Shown here piece after piece: positions 1-8,055 of a stretch of DNA of 64,000 nt. The notes under the pieces were generated by a model that had not been told where the DNA came from, made no database searches, and saw only the letters and a list, made by a program, of their open reading frames with translations. Source of the DNA: JBMNCQ01 sp049366715 (GTDB lineage: Bacteria > Bacillota > Peptococcia > Peptococcales > BICA1-8); NCBI GenBank assembly GCA_049366715.1, contig JBMNCQ010000055.1:1-64000 (forward strand), given 5' to 3'. The position numbers and the translations under genes were made by a program. Numbering within the stretch: position 1 is the first letter of the stretch; every line of letters starts with the position of its first letter.

Positions 1-74
1 TGTCAGAATAATTAACACCCATCTGGGGTGACATTTTCACAAACTATTGACATAGAGAAGAAAGGAAGAAGGAA

Positions 75-157
75 GTTTATGGTTTATGGTTTATGGTTTA
101 TGGTTTATGGTTTATGGTTTATGGTTTATGGTTTATGGGTTATGGGTTATGGGTTGT
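75..157. repeat. Heptanucleotide tandem repeat (GGTTTAT)n
   Basis: About eight or nine tandem copies of the 7-mer GGTTTAT drift into GGGTTAT near the right end. The period is 7, so it is not a codon repeat, and no ORF covers it. The same words (TTTATGGGTTATGGG) recur at about 46,358. Confidence 0.9.
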
Positions 158-266
158 GAAGCGGGACTGTTTTGCCCCTCGCCGTGACATGAACGGGAGA
201 ACCTGCCATTGTTGTAAATACCGGCAGAAAAAGGCATAAACAACCCCCGCCGCCACTAACGGAGCC

Positions 267-302
267 TGTCATTGCGGGGAGGCACGACAAAGCAATCTCC
301 GG
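267..302. repeat. REP-like interspersed element (CATTGCGGGGAGG...GCAATCTC)
   Basis: The element has inverted ends ATTGC/GCAAT around a GGGGAGGCACGACAAA core. It matches the layout of the well-known intergenic 'CATTGCGAGGAGC...GAAGCAATC' repeats of many anaerobe genomes. A degraded relative may start near 205 (CTGCCATTGTTG). Confidence 0.5.
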
Positions 303-563
303 TTTTAACCGTTAGTGACTGGCGAGGGTTAGCTTACCGCGTACAATGTACAATGGTACAGGTCCAAGACATAGAGAACAGATATGGCATAGATGAAACC
401 TCCTGTTTTGAGTTATTTCATCTATTATTTTAAAAGAGTGTTGCCTGTCTCTTGAACCTTTTTTGTTACCTATGTCCTGACTGAACATAGCCGCTAACCA
501 ACTGAGAACCGGTATCTGAGAACTGCGAACTATAATCTATAAACGATCATCCAGGAACTATTC

Positions 564-3230
564 TTACATATCCCGGGTTCTGACCAGGATTACCCCTATT
601 TCTGCCCGGGATAAGGTATTTTCAGGTTTAAAAAACATTTTGTCTCCTTCACTGTAACCGCTGATAAGCCCCTTTTCTTCCAAGGCCATAATCGCTTCCT
701 TAGCCCAGTGATCTTCAATATCACTGAACTTAGAAACAAAATCAGCCGGGGGATACGGGAGGTTGAGGGCCCTAAACAGCATAACTGCAGCCTCGGCCCT
801 GTTGATCTTATTATCGGGTAAAAATACATCCTGGCCTTCAATGGTATAACCGTCGGCGATTCCCTTTTCCTGCATGGCTAGGATAGCTTTTTCAGCCCAA
901 TGTCCTTTGATATCTGAAAAAATCTGTTGATTGTCAGAAGCGCCGGGTTCTTCAAAACTTAAAAACCTGCTGAGAATACTTGCTAATTGCGCACGGGTCA
1001 CGGGAGTTTCCGGTTGATAGGTCTCATCATCATAACCTTTTATCCATCCCAGTTGAGCCAGCTTATTTAAATCCCTGCGGGCCCAGTGGTCGGTAATATC
1101 TTTAAAAGCAGCAAACTTGGGAAAAGGTTTACTGCGGGGGTCTGCCGGAACATCCAAAGCAAATAATTTCCCCTCCAAAGTACCTACAAACAGCACATTA
1201 TCATGAACAGCACCCTTATTAAACAGGTAAGTTTCGCCTAAATTAAAATTCCATTGCACGGAATTATCTATCGTATTAACAGATAATATCCTGCCTTTAA
1301 GACCCTGATAGATGATATTTCCACTCTGCCCTAGAGGAGAAGAGATATATGATGATAACCTTGTATCATACTGCCAGACATTTTCCCCTGTCTCCGGATC
1401 CAGGGCGTAAATGCTGCCGGAAGTGGTATTATACATTAAAGTACCCTGATAAATAATTGGTGTGGAAAGACCGGAAGAGGCGCTAACTTCCCAAAGTTGT
1501 TCCCCTGTTTCTGCACTATAAGCATAAACCTGCCCCCCCGGAGTACTGATAAATACTTGCCCCTGCCAGTAAAGAGGTGCACTTCCTGCCGGCGCATAAT
1601 AGGTCTGGGAACCGATCTCTTGCAGCCATTTCAGGGTACCGGTTTCAGCATCCAGAGCATAAAACTTTTGATCCCAGCTGCCGAAAAATATTGTGTCTTC
1701 CCCGTAAGCCGCTGAGCAGGCGATAGTATTTCCTAGCGGATACTTCCAAATCAGTTTACCGGAACCAGCCTCCAGCGCATACATATTGAAATCGCTTGAG
1801 CCCACATAAAGCTTGTTACCAACGACAATGGGGGAAGCGACAACAGCCCCGCCGGTCTTGAATTCCCAGAGTTTTTTACCGGTAGTGGCTTTCAGGGCAT
1901 AAATGCTGCCGTCGGATGAGCCAAAATAAACTGCCCCGTTAAGATATAAAGGGGAGCCGATTACCGGACCCTGCGCTTTAAACTCCCACATCTTCCGGCC
2001 TGACTGCTGTTCAAACTGATACACCCGTCCACTGTTATCACCTATATACAGATACTCCTCGCTGAGAGACGGAGTATGCTGAATACCTCCCTGAGTATCT
2101 GTCTGCCAGAGGATTTTTACCGTATTGTCCTTACTAACGGTAAAACTGACCCTATCCAGATAGATTTTACCGGTATCATCAACGGCTCTCACCCAAATAC
2201 TCCTGATGCCGTCATAGACTTCAGTCAGATCAATCTCTTTCTCATATGTATTGCCCTTTAACTCCAAAGGCTTCCAGGCAAAATCCTCCAATTTATATTC
2301 GACCCTGGCGGGCGGTTCCGTCCAGTTAGCCAGAGCAGCTTTTAAAACCAGTGTATCCTTTACCGTATCTTGAGTTTGGGGAGATACAATATTTACGGTT
2401 CTTTTCTGTGCCGGCTTTGTAAGCGGTATCCGGGTATATTCCGTGAGGGTTTGCCCTTCAACCAAACGGTTATATACGACCAACTGGTTATTTGCCCTGT
2501 CGACCTCAATAATGGAATACCCGCCGTCCATAGCCGCTTCTGTCATCAGACAGGTTATATCATTAACCTCCCACAGTAAATCTTTATGACCGTGACCCGT
2601 AAAGATAGCCGCTACATTATAGTCTTTGATAATCGGCCAGATATCCCAATCATTATCCATGAACTTTGATGCATCCAGAGCTTCATCAAAAAAAAGCGGA
2701 TGATGGGTAATGATGATCACAGGGGTACTTTTATCCACTTTATTCAGATCATTCTTTAACCACTCCAGCATCTGCTTCTCCAAATGCCCGTTTTGACTTA
2801 AAGCAATGGACGTATCCAAAGCTACAAAATGCACTCCCTGAAAATCCCAGGCATCATAGGTTTTACCCATATTACTCTGGAAAATGGCTTTACCGGCATC
2901 TGTCCAACGGCTTTCATGATTCCCGGGGACATAATAAAAGGGTTTGTCGAGGTTTTTAAGCATTTCCTTATAAGCCTGATATTCAGTAGGTAAACCCAGC
3001 TCCGTTATGTCTCCGCCATGAACCAGGAACTGTACATCACCGAAATTTTGGGCGATATCCGCAATAATTGCCGGAGTATATTTATTTCCTGGGCCGGAAC
3101 CAATATGGGTGTCGGTTAGATGAATAAACTTAAAGCTATCCTGAGCAGCAAAAACTGGAACAGAAAAGAATAAAACTACAACTGCAGCCAGCAATAGTAC
3201 TTGTACAATAAAAAGCTGTTTTTTGGACAT
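564..3230 (-). CDS. SLH-anchored metallophosphoesterase with PQQ-type beta-propeller
   Basis: An 888-aa exported surface protein. An N-terminal signal peptide (about residues 1-28, ending AQDS) precedes a calcineurin-like phosphoesterase domain with the metal-binding series LTDTHIG, GGDIT, GNHE, THHPLF and GHGH. A linker is followed by at least six PQQ/WD-like blades (about 375-700), recognisable by repeated GxxYALDxxTGxxxW strings. Three SLH modules close the protein (about 715-888; FxDIxxHWA motifs), which would anchor it to secondary cell-wall polymer. Together these suggest a cell-surface phosphatase or nucleotidase whose propeller scaffolds ligand or protein contacts; the substrate is not evident. 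GGAGG sits 8-9 nt before the ATG. It is monocistronic. The three-part architecture is uncommon and complete, with no frameshift. Confidence 0.9.
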   Translation of the reverse strand: MSKKQLFIVQVLLLAAVVVLFFSVPVFAAQDSFKFIHLTDTHIGSGPGNKYTPAIIADIAQNFGDVQFLVHGGDITELGLPTEYQAYKEMLKNLDKPFYYVPGNHESRWTDAGKAIFQSNMGKTYDAWDFQGVHFVALDTSIALSQNGHLEKQMLEWLKNDLNKVDKSTPVIIITHHPLFFDEALDASKFMDNDWDIWPIIKDYNVAAIFTGHGHKDLLWEVNDITCLMTEAAMDGGYSIIEVDRANNQLVVYNRLVEGQTLTEYTRIPLTKPAQKRTVNIVSPQTQDTVKDTLVLKAALANWTEPPARVEYKLEDFAWKPLELKGNTYEKEIDLTEVYDGIRSIWVRAVDDTGKIYLDRVSFTVSKDNTVKILWQTDTQGGIQHTPSLSEEYLYIGDNSGRVYQFEQQSGRKMWEFKAQGPVIGSPLYLNGAVYFGSSDGSIYALKATTGKKLWEFKTGGAVVASPIVVGNKLYVGSSDFNMYALEAGSGKLIWKYPLGNTIACSAAYGEDTIFFGSWDQKFYALDAETGTLKWLQEIGSQTYYAPAGSAPLYWQGQVFISTPGGQVYAYSAETGEQLWEVSASSGLSTPIIYQGTLMYNTTSGSIYALDPETGENVWQYDTRLSSYISSPLGQSGNIIYQGLKGRILSVNTIDNSVQWNFNLGETYLFNKGAVHDNVLFVGTLEGKLFALDVPADPRSKPFPKFAAFKDITDHWARRDLNKLAQLGWIKGYDDETYQPETPVTRAQLASILSRFLSFEEPGASDNQQIFSDIKGHWAEKAILAMQEKGIADGYTIEGQDVFLPDNKINRAEAAVMLFRALNLPYPPADFVSKFSDIEDHWAKEAIMALEEKGLISGYSEGDKMFFKPENTLSRAEIGVILVRTRDM

Positions 3231-3387
3231 TACTTTAAACCTCCATTATATTTATTAAGCTCTTCTTCTAACCCTCCTATCTTAAAGAATCACTATTTTT
3301 AAAGACGTAAAAAAATAAAAAAAGTTCTCTATAGATATTCGAAATTATAAAATTTTATCTGGGTATTTATGCTATTGGAATTTTTCC

Positions 3388-3430
3388 AAAATAAGAAAAT
3401 CCCCGAATAACCCGAAAAGCTATCAGGGGA
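3388..3430 (-). terminator. Rho-independent terminator of the coiled-coil gene
   Basis: Read on the minus strand, a CCCC..GGGG stem extends inward through GATAGC/GGTTATT pairing and is followed by ATTTTCTTATTTT. It lies directly after the stop at 3440. Confidence 0.65.
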
Positions 3431-3439
3431 ATTAAAAGG

Positions 3440-4262
3440 TTAAATTGCCTTAAAATCATAATTACCGTTACTCCTGGCAATTTTCATCAGAACGTTATCA
3501 ATTTCTTTCCTGCCCTTGATGATCTCCGCGAGATTTTGGGTATATATTGCTTCAGCTTCACTTAAAAGCTGGTCGGCATACCTTTGGGCCCCGGCGATAA
3601 TTCTCTGGGCCTCTTGGTCCGCTCCCGTTATTTTTGCTTGTTNNNNNNNNNNNNNNNNNNNNNNNNNNNNNNNNNNNNNNNNNNNNNNNNNNNNNNNNNN
3701 NNNNNNNNNNNNNNNNNNNNNNNNNNNNNNNNNNNNNNNNNNCGGCCAGGCTGCTCTTTTTAATCCCTTCCGCTTCACTCCGGATTTGTTCCCCATACCT
3801 CTTAGCTTCGGCGATAATTCTTTGGGCCTCCTGTTCCGCTCCCGTTATTTTTGCTTGTTCGGCCAGGCTGCTCTTTTTAATCCCTTCCGCTTCACTCCGG
3901 ATTTGTTCCCCATATCTCTTAGCTTCGGCGATAATTCTCCGGGCCTCCTGTTCCACTTCTGCTATTTTCCCTTGTTCACCAGAGCTGCCCTCATTCTTAT
4001 GTATTTCATTTTTACCCTGTTCCTTGTCTTTTACCGCATTGCTATCCACCGGCTGTTTATGCTCATCTTTTTGCTGTTCCTTCGTTTTGGAACATGCTCT
4101 CAATTCCTTAGGCAACCGGCTTCTTAGTGTATCCAGATAATCGTATATTATGTTTTTATCTACCATTACTTTATTTGTAAAAGGTACCGGCGTACTCTCC
4201 ATAATGTATGTTTCCATATCCATAATGAATTTATAAACTTCAAATTCCGATTTAAACTCCAT
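3440..4262 (-). CDS. Coiled-coil repeat protein (DivIVA / ATPase-subunit-H-like), interrupted by assembly gap
   Basis: One gene split by 100 Ns (3643-3742). The N-terminus (about 60 residues, with VYKFIMDMETYIMES and YDYLDTLRSRLPKELR) is typical of small Firmicutes proteins with DivIVA-like or V-ATPase-H-like coiled coils. A charged linker follows, then 39-aa repeats EQAKITGAEQEAQRIIAEAK... (117 bp each; two full copies at 3743-3976, further copies in or beyond the gap), ending in IKGRKEIDNVLMKIARSNG. The two halves appear in different frames only because the filler is 100 nt, not a multiple of three. The repeat almost certainly caused the gap, so true length is unknown. GGAGG precedes the ATG at 4262. 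A role in cell-envelope or division scaffolding is inferred only. Confidence 0.75.
3643..3742. other. Assembly gap (100 N)
   Basis: A run of exactly 100 Ns, the conventional placeholder for a gap of unknown size. It is flanked on both sides by the same 117-bp coding repeat. Confidence 0.98.
3743..3976. repeat. 117-bp in-frame tandem repeat, two near-identical copies
   Basis: Units start at 3743 and 3860 with CGGCCAGGCTGCTC and end in TTGCTTGTT or CCCTTGTT. They differ at only a few positions in the second half. A third, partial unit ends at 3642 on the other side of the gap. Each encodes a 39-aa coiled-coil segment. Confidence 0.92.
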
Positions 4263-4594
4263 CCCTATTTTCCTCCACCTATTTAAACTATCTTTCTTTT
4301 AAATTATAGATATATTAGTTATATTGTACTACTAAAGTAAAAAAGCACAACTGTTAAACATTTCTAGGTAGCTTTTTTGATACTCGCTACGGAAAATCAT
4401 AAGCTAATGAAATTTACATTTTCCTGCTCGTATTAAAAAAGCAAACAACTGTTAAACATTTCTAGCCGGCTTTTAGCACTCATTAACAAATTTCCTTTAA
4501 TGATAGAATTATTCCTTCCTTCTCACAAAAAAAAACCGGCAATTAAATTGCAGGCTCAGAAAGCATTTCTTACATTTATAATTTTATAACCTTC
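4263..4594. other. Intergenic region with duplicated hairpin element
   Basis: No gene is seen. Two copies of AACTGTTAAACATTTCTAG (4349-4367 and 4447-4465) each sit inside an A-tract/GC...GC/T-tract hairpin (AAAAAGC...GCTTTT). A terminator of the neighbouring gene lies at 4526-4554. Confidence 0.6.
4526..4554 (-). terminator. Terminator of DUF4870 gene
   Basis: Minus strand: CC-T-GCAAT-TTA-ATTGC-C-GG followed by nine Ts, 40 nt after the stop at 4595. Confidence 0.75.
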
Positions 4595-4978
4595 CTAGAT
4601 CTTTGCGATAAAATCTCCGATTAGAGGATATTTATAATAATCTCCGCTTAGTGCTTTAATTGCTCCGATAATCGCAACCACCGTAAAGAACAAATCAATA
4701 ATTCCATTTATACTCATAATTCCAAAAACTCCCGAGAAGGGATGAATCCCCATTCTCATTCCACCAACAAAGGAACCCAAAGTAAGAAACAAGACCGCTT
4801 TCTCTACTATCAGGGCAAAAATCTGCCAGCCCATGGCCTGCTTAGCCGAAAAATTAACAAAAGCCGCTTCTTTACCTTTAAGAACATAAATTATTATTGC
4901 AATAATCAAACCGACTAAATCAAAAAAAATAACGATATGACTAAGCGCTGCCAAAATCTTATCATCACTATTTCTCAT
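4595..4978 (-). CDS. DUF4870 (Tic20-like) small membrane protein
   Basis: A 127-aa protein with three to four hydrophobic segments. It shows the family hallmarks: an N-terminal DDKILAALSHI, then KGKEAAFVNFSAKQAMGWQI, and a C-terminal GDYYKYPLIGDFI. DUF4870 proteins are small integral membrane proteins of unknown function, distantly like Tic20. GGAGG precedes the ATG at 4978. It is monocistronic, with its own terminator, and is divergent from the ABC importer. The shared 250-bp upstream region has two palindromes (5063-5079 and 5089-5125) that could serve either gene. No biochemical role can be read from sequence. Confidence 0.85.
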   Translation of the reverse strand: MRNSDDKILAALSHIVIFFDLVGLIIAIIIYVLKGKEAAFVNFSAKQAMGWQIFALIVEKAVLFLTLGSFVGGMRMGIHPFSGVFGIMSINGIIDLFFTVVAIIGAIKALSGDYYKYPLIGDFIAKI

Positions 4979-5062
4979 TTATCTTTCCTCCTCCGTCACT
5001 TTCACTACTTATGCAAAATGAATAAAAACGTGACAACTTTTTTAAAAAAACTCATTATAGGC

Positions 5063-5125
5063 AAATATACTGTATATTTCAAATCAATTGTAACATAATT
5101 CTTGAATAATTAATAATATGTTACA
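5063..5125. promoter_or_regulatory. Two palindromes in the divergent promoter region
   Basis: AAATATAC-T-GTATATTT (5063-5079) is a perfect 8-bp inverted repeat. TGTAACAT (5089-5096) and ATGTTACA (5118-5125) are perfect inverted 8-mers enclosing TTGAATAATTAATAAT. Candidate operators; the binding protein is unknown. Confidence 0.45.
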
Positions 5126-5164
5126 GGCCACAAATAATATTGCCGCCGAAATAAGTTAAGTGGT

Positions 5165-5181
5165 GAGGAGCTTAGCTCCTC
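5165..5181 (+). promoter_or_regulatory. 7-bp hairpin in 5' leader of ABC operon
   Basis: GAGGAGC-TTA-GCTCCTC is a perfect stem about 30 nt upstream of the AAGGAGG site of the binding-protein gene. The 5' arm contains a GGAG-like sequence, so it could act in translation control or RNA stability. It is not a recognised riboswitch. Confidence 0.35.
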
Positions 5182-5228
5182 TGTCTATTGTTTGTGAGCC
5201 AAAAAAATAAGGAGGCGACCGGTTTAGA

Positions 5229-6233
5229 ATGAGAAAATTTACTTGTTGGTTAGTACTTTTAACCTTCTTTATTTTGACCATGAGCTTTTTAACGGGCTGT
5301 GGTCAGGAAACATTAACGAAAGTCAGATTAAATGAGGTGACTCATTCAGTTTTCTATGCACCTCTGTACGCTGCCATTAATCAAGGCTTCTTCCAGGAAG
5401 AAGGTCTTGACCTGGAATTAACAAATGGTCAGGGAGCCGATAAGGTGATGACTGCCGTCTTATCCGGCCAGGCCGACATCGGTTTTATGGGACCTGAAGC
5501 AACCGTATATGTATTCAATCAGGGAAAAGAGGATTATGCGGTAAACTTCTGTCAGTTAACGAAGCGGGACGGGGCATTCCTTGTTGCCAGAGAACCGGAC
5601 CCGGATTTTAGCTGGGAGCAGGTAAAAGGAGCAACGATTATCGGCGGGCGTAAAGGCGGGGTACCGGAAATGACCCTGGAGTATGTCCTCAAAAACAAAA
5701 ACATCGTGCCCGGCAAAGATGTAGAGGTACTTACGAATATCCAGTTTGCCTTAATGGCAGGAGCTTTCACCGGAGGAACAGGCGATTATGTAACCCTGTT
5801 CGAACCTGTAGCTTCTACTTTGGAACAAGAAGAAGCGGGCTATGTTGTCGCATCCGTCGGCCAGGAAAGCGGCGAAATTCCTTACACCGTTTTCTCCGCC
5901 CAAAAGAGCTATTTAGAAGAAAATAAAGAGATTATTCAAAAATTCACCAATGCCATTTACCGCGGCCAACTCTGGACAGCAAATCATTCCCCGGAAGAAA
6001 TTGCCCAAGTAATTAAACCATCCTTCCCTGATTCCGATGAAAAAATTCTAACTGCCGTCGCTAAACGTTATAAAGAAATAGATGCCTGGGCGCAAAATCC
6101 GTTATTCACCGAAGAGGCCTTTAACCGCTTGCAAGATGTTATAGAATTAGCAGGTGAATTAGACCAGAGGGCACCTTATGATAAATTGGTCACAAATGCA
6201 TTTGCCGAAGAAGCCGTCAAGACTGTTAAGTAG
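5229..6233 (+). CDS. NMT1/SsuA-like substrate-binding lipoprotein
   Basis: A 334-aa lipoprotein. A signal sequence ends in the lipobox LTGC (Cys near residue 24). The mature part shows the NMT1/THI5/SsuA pattern: VTHSVFYAPLYAAINQGFF, EEGLDLELTNGQGADK, and LSGQADIGFMGPEA. This family captures small N- or S-containing organics (sulfonates, pyrimidine precursors, taurine, nitrate-type ligands) for ABC import. The exact ligand cannot be told. It is first in a three-gene importer operon with the ATPase and permease downstream. The ATG has GGAGG 13 nt upstream, longer than usual, with no better in-frame start. There is no TPP or other known riboswitch in the leader. Confidence 0.85.
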   Translation: MRKFTCWLVLLTFFILTMSFLTGCGQETLTKVRLNEVTHSVFYAPLYAAINQGFFQEEGLDLELTNGQGADKVMTAVLSGQADIGFMGPEATVYVFNQGKEDYAVNFCQLTKRDGAFLVAREPDPDFSWEQVKGATIIGGRKGGVPEMTLEYVLKNKNIVPGKDVEVLTNIQFALMAGAFTGGTGDYVTLFEPVASTLEQEEAGYVVASVGQESGEIPYTVFSAQKSYLEENKEIIQKFTNAIYRGQLWTANHSPEEIAQVIKPSFPDSDEKILTAVAKRYKEIDAWAQNPLFTEEAFNRLQDVIELAGELDQRAPYDKLVTNAFAEEAVKTVK

Positions 6234-6394
6234 CCGGCTAATAATAGGGTTCAGCGGCGGCAATAGTCACTGGGCTCTGTAATCAGTTCTCTGGAATGAC
6301 TGAGACAATATTCTATGAACTATGCTCTATATTCGATAAACTTTACTGGTCACTAATCACTAACAGATTTTGTTGAAAGGAGAGATGATTAATA
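6234..6394. other. Operon-internal spacer with word repeats
   Basis: 160 bp between importer genes containing word-repeat fragments (TAGTCACTGGG, TCAGTTCTCTGG, CTATGAACTATGCTCTATATTCGATAAAC, ACTGGTCACTAATCACTAAC) like those at 41.7, 46.3 and 60.2 kb. It may have inserted into an existing operon. Confidence 0.5.
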
Positions 6395-7168
6395 GTGAAG
6401 GCTGACCCTTTAGTATTAATTAATGACATCTCTATGAAATATCAAAGTCCTGAAGGTGAAATTGCAGCCTTAAGTAACGTCTCTCTGGATATTATGGAGG
6501 GGGAATTCATCAGTATTGTCGGACCAAGCGGCTGTGGAAAATCTACTCTGCTGAATATTATCGCCGGCCTGACAGATCCCTCGGCCGGGAAAATTCTCTT
6601 GAATAATAAACTTGTACATGGGCCCACCGGAATGGTGGGCTACATGCCGCAGAGAGACCAATTATTTGAATGGAGGACTATCTGGGAAAATGTAATTTTA
6701 GGTCTGGAAATCCAAAACAAAATTAACGAAAAAACTTTGTCCTTTGCTGCAAAGCTTTTAAAGGACTATGGACTCTATGAGTTCAAAGATAAATATCCCA
6801 GCCAGCTTTCAGGCGGCATGAGACAAAGAGTATCCCTAATCCGTACTTTAGCAATTAATCCCGATATTCTGCTCTTAGATGAGGCTTTCTCCGCCTTGGA
6901 TTATCAAACAAGACTTGTCGTCAGCGATGAAGTAAAACAAATAATTATTAAAGAAAATAAGACGGCGCTTCTGGTCACCCATGACCTCTCAGAAGCGATA
7001 AGTATGGCTGATAAAGTTGTCGTTTTAACCAAAAGACCGGGGACCATCAAGTCAATACACCTTATTAAGCTAACCTGTGACCTCCAAACGCCTTTAGGCT
7101 GCCGGGAGGCCCCTGAATTCAGAGAATATTTTAACAGGATATGGAAGGAGCTGGATGTCCATGTCTAA
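6395..7168 (+). CDS. ABC transporter ATP-binding protein (SsuB/TauB-like)
   Basis: A 257-aa ABC ATPase. Visible motifs: Walker A GPSGCGKST (about 43-51), Q-loop MPQRD, signature LSGGMRQR, Walker B ILLLDEAFSALD, and the switch His in LVTHDLSEA. It groups with ATPases of nitrate/sulfonate/taurine importers and powers uptake of the ligand bound by the preceding lipoprotein. A GTG start at 6395 is chosen because AAGGAGAG lies 10 nt upstream. An upstream ATG at 6385 is out of frame. Its 3' end overlaps the permease by 14 bp, indicating translational coupling. Confidence 0.9.
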   Translation: MKADPLVLINDISMKYQSPEGEIAALSNVSLDIMEGEFISIVGPSGCGKSTLLNIIAGLTDPSAGKILLNNKLVHGPTGMVGYMPQRDQLFEWRTIWENVILGLEIQNKINEKTLSFAAKLLKDYGLYEFKDKYPSQLSGGMRQRVSLIRTLAINPDILLLDEAFSALDYQTRLVVSDEVKQIIIKENKTALLVTHDLSEAISMADKVVVLTKRPGTIKSIHLIKLTCDLQTPLGCREAPEFREYFNRIWKELDVHV

Positions 7169-7976
7169 TCAACAAGAAAAACCATATATATCTTCCGAAC
7201 ATGAAGCGTATTTACACCGGCGCAAATTATACCGCTGGAAAGTTGCCGGGACACAAGTATTATTGCTGATTGGTATCATCCTGCTCTGGGAACTGGCCGG
7301 AAACCGGGGCTGGATTGACCCCTTCATAACAAGTCAACCCTCCCGGATCTGGCAGACTTTAGTAAACCTCCACCAGGAAGGATCATTATATTACCATATC
7401 GGCATAACTGTTCTGGAAACAGTTATCGGCTTTATTTCCGGCACAATAATCGGCACTTTAATCGCTGTTATCCTTTGGTGGTCCGGATTTCTTTCGCAAG
7501 TACTAGACCCCTATCTGGTCGTCTTAAATGCCTTACCAAAAATTGCTCTGGGTCCGATTCTCATCGTCTGGATTGGTAACGGTCCGCCTGCAATTATTGC
7601 TATGGGTCTTTTCATTTCTTTGATTGTCACGATTTTAGGCGTATATTCAGGATTTTCCCAGGTTGACAATGATAAAATCAAGTTGTTGAAAACTTTCGGC
7701 GCAACGAAATTTCAAATCTTACAAAAAGCAATCCTTCCGGCCAGCATTCCTACTATCATTTCCGCTCTTAAAATCAACGTCGGTTTATCATGGGTGGGGG
7801 TAATCGTCGGGGAATTTTTGGTATCCAAAGCCGGCCTGGGCTATTTAATTGTTTACGGCGGCCAGGTCTTTAAACTGGATCTGGTCATGACCAGTGTGAT
7901 CATCCTGGCTGTTGCGGCAGCTATTATGTATAAAGCCGTACTTTTTCTGGAAAAAATTCTCCTGGAATACAGATAA
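7155..7976 (+). CDS. ABC transporter permease (SsuC/TauC-like)
   Basis: A 273-aa inner-membrane permease of the BPD_transp_1 type with about six helices. The EAA-like cytoplasmic loop reads LLKTFGATKFQILQKAILPASIP, and it ends with the family's short KxxLFLEKILLEYR tail. Length is normal. It forms the membrane path of the NMT1/SsuA-like importer. Two ATGs (7155 and 7161) are possible: AAGGAG at 7145-7150 is 4 nt from the first and 10 nt from the second, so the start is uncertain by two codons. It is the last gene of the operon and ends before a strong bidirectional hairpin. Confidence 0.9.
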   Translation: MSMSNQQEKPYISSEHEAYLHRRKLYRWKVAGTQVLLLIGIILLWELAGNRGWIDPFITSQPSRIWQTLVNLHQEGSLYYHIGITVLETVIGFISGTIIGTLIAVILWWSGFLSQVLDPYLVVLNALPKIALGPILIVWIGNGPPAIIAMGLFISLIVTILGVYSGFSQVDNDKIKLLKTFGATKFQILQKAILPASIPTIISALKINVGLSWVGVIVGEFLVSKAGLGYLIVYGGQVFKLDLVMTSVIILAVAAAIMYKAVLFLEKILLEYR

Positions 7977-8025
7977 ACCATGGTATTTTTCCCATCCCGC
8001 CAGGATAAGCCGGCAGAGTAAATTC

Positions 8026-8055
8026 AGCCGGGCTCAAAAGCCCGGCTCATGTTTT
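8026..8055 (+). terminator. Terminator of ABC operon
   Basis: AGCCGGGC-TCAAAA-GCCCGGCT followed by CATGTTTTTGC. The convergent hydA stop codon (8047-8049) lies at the foot of the stem, so the two operons share a minimal intergenic space. Confidence 0.85.

Larger units (their letters stand above)
1..563. other. Non-coding left edge with repeats
   Basis: No convincing gene is seen here. The stretch holds a heptamer tandem repeat (75-157), a short inverted element (267-302) and, near 490-545, the words CCAACTGAGAACCGG and TATCTGAGAAC. These words are the reverse complement of word repeats found at 41.7, 46.4 and 60.3 kb. Confidence 0.6.

Noticed and set aside
5130..5228. Riboswitch in the ABC importer leader
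   Set aside because: Only a simple 7-bp hairpin; the THI box and other known aptamer consensus strings are missing.
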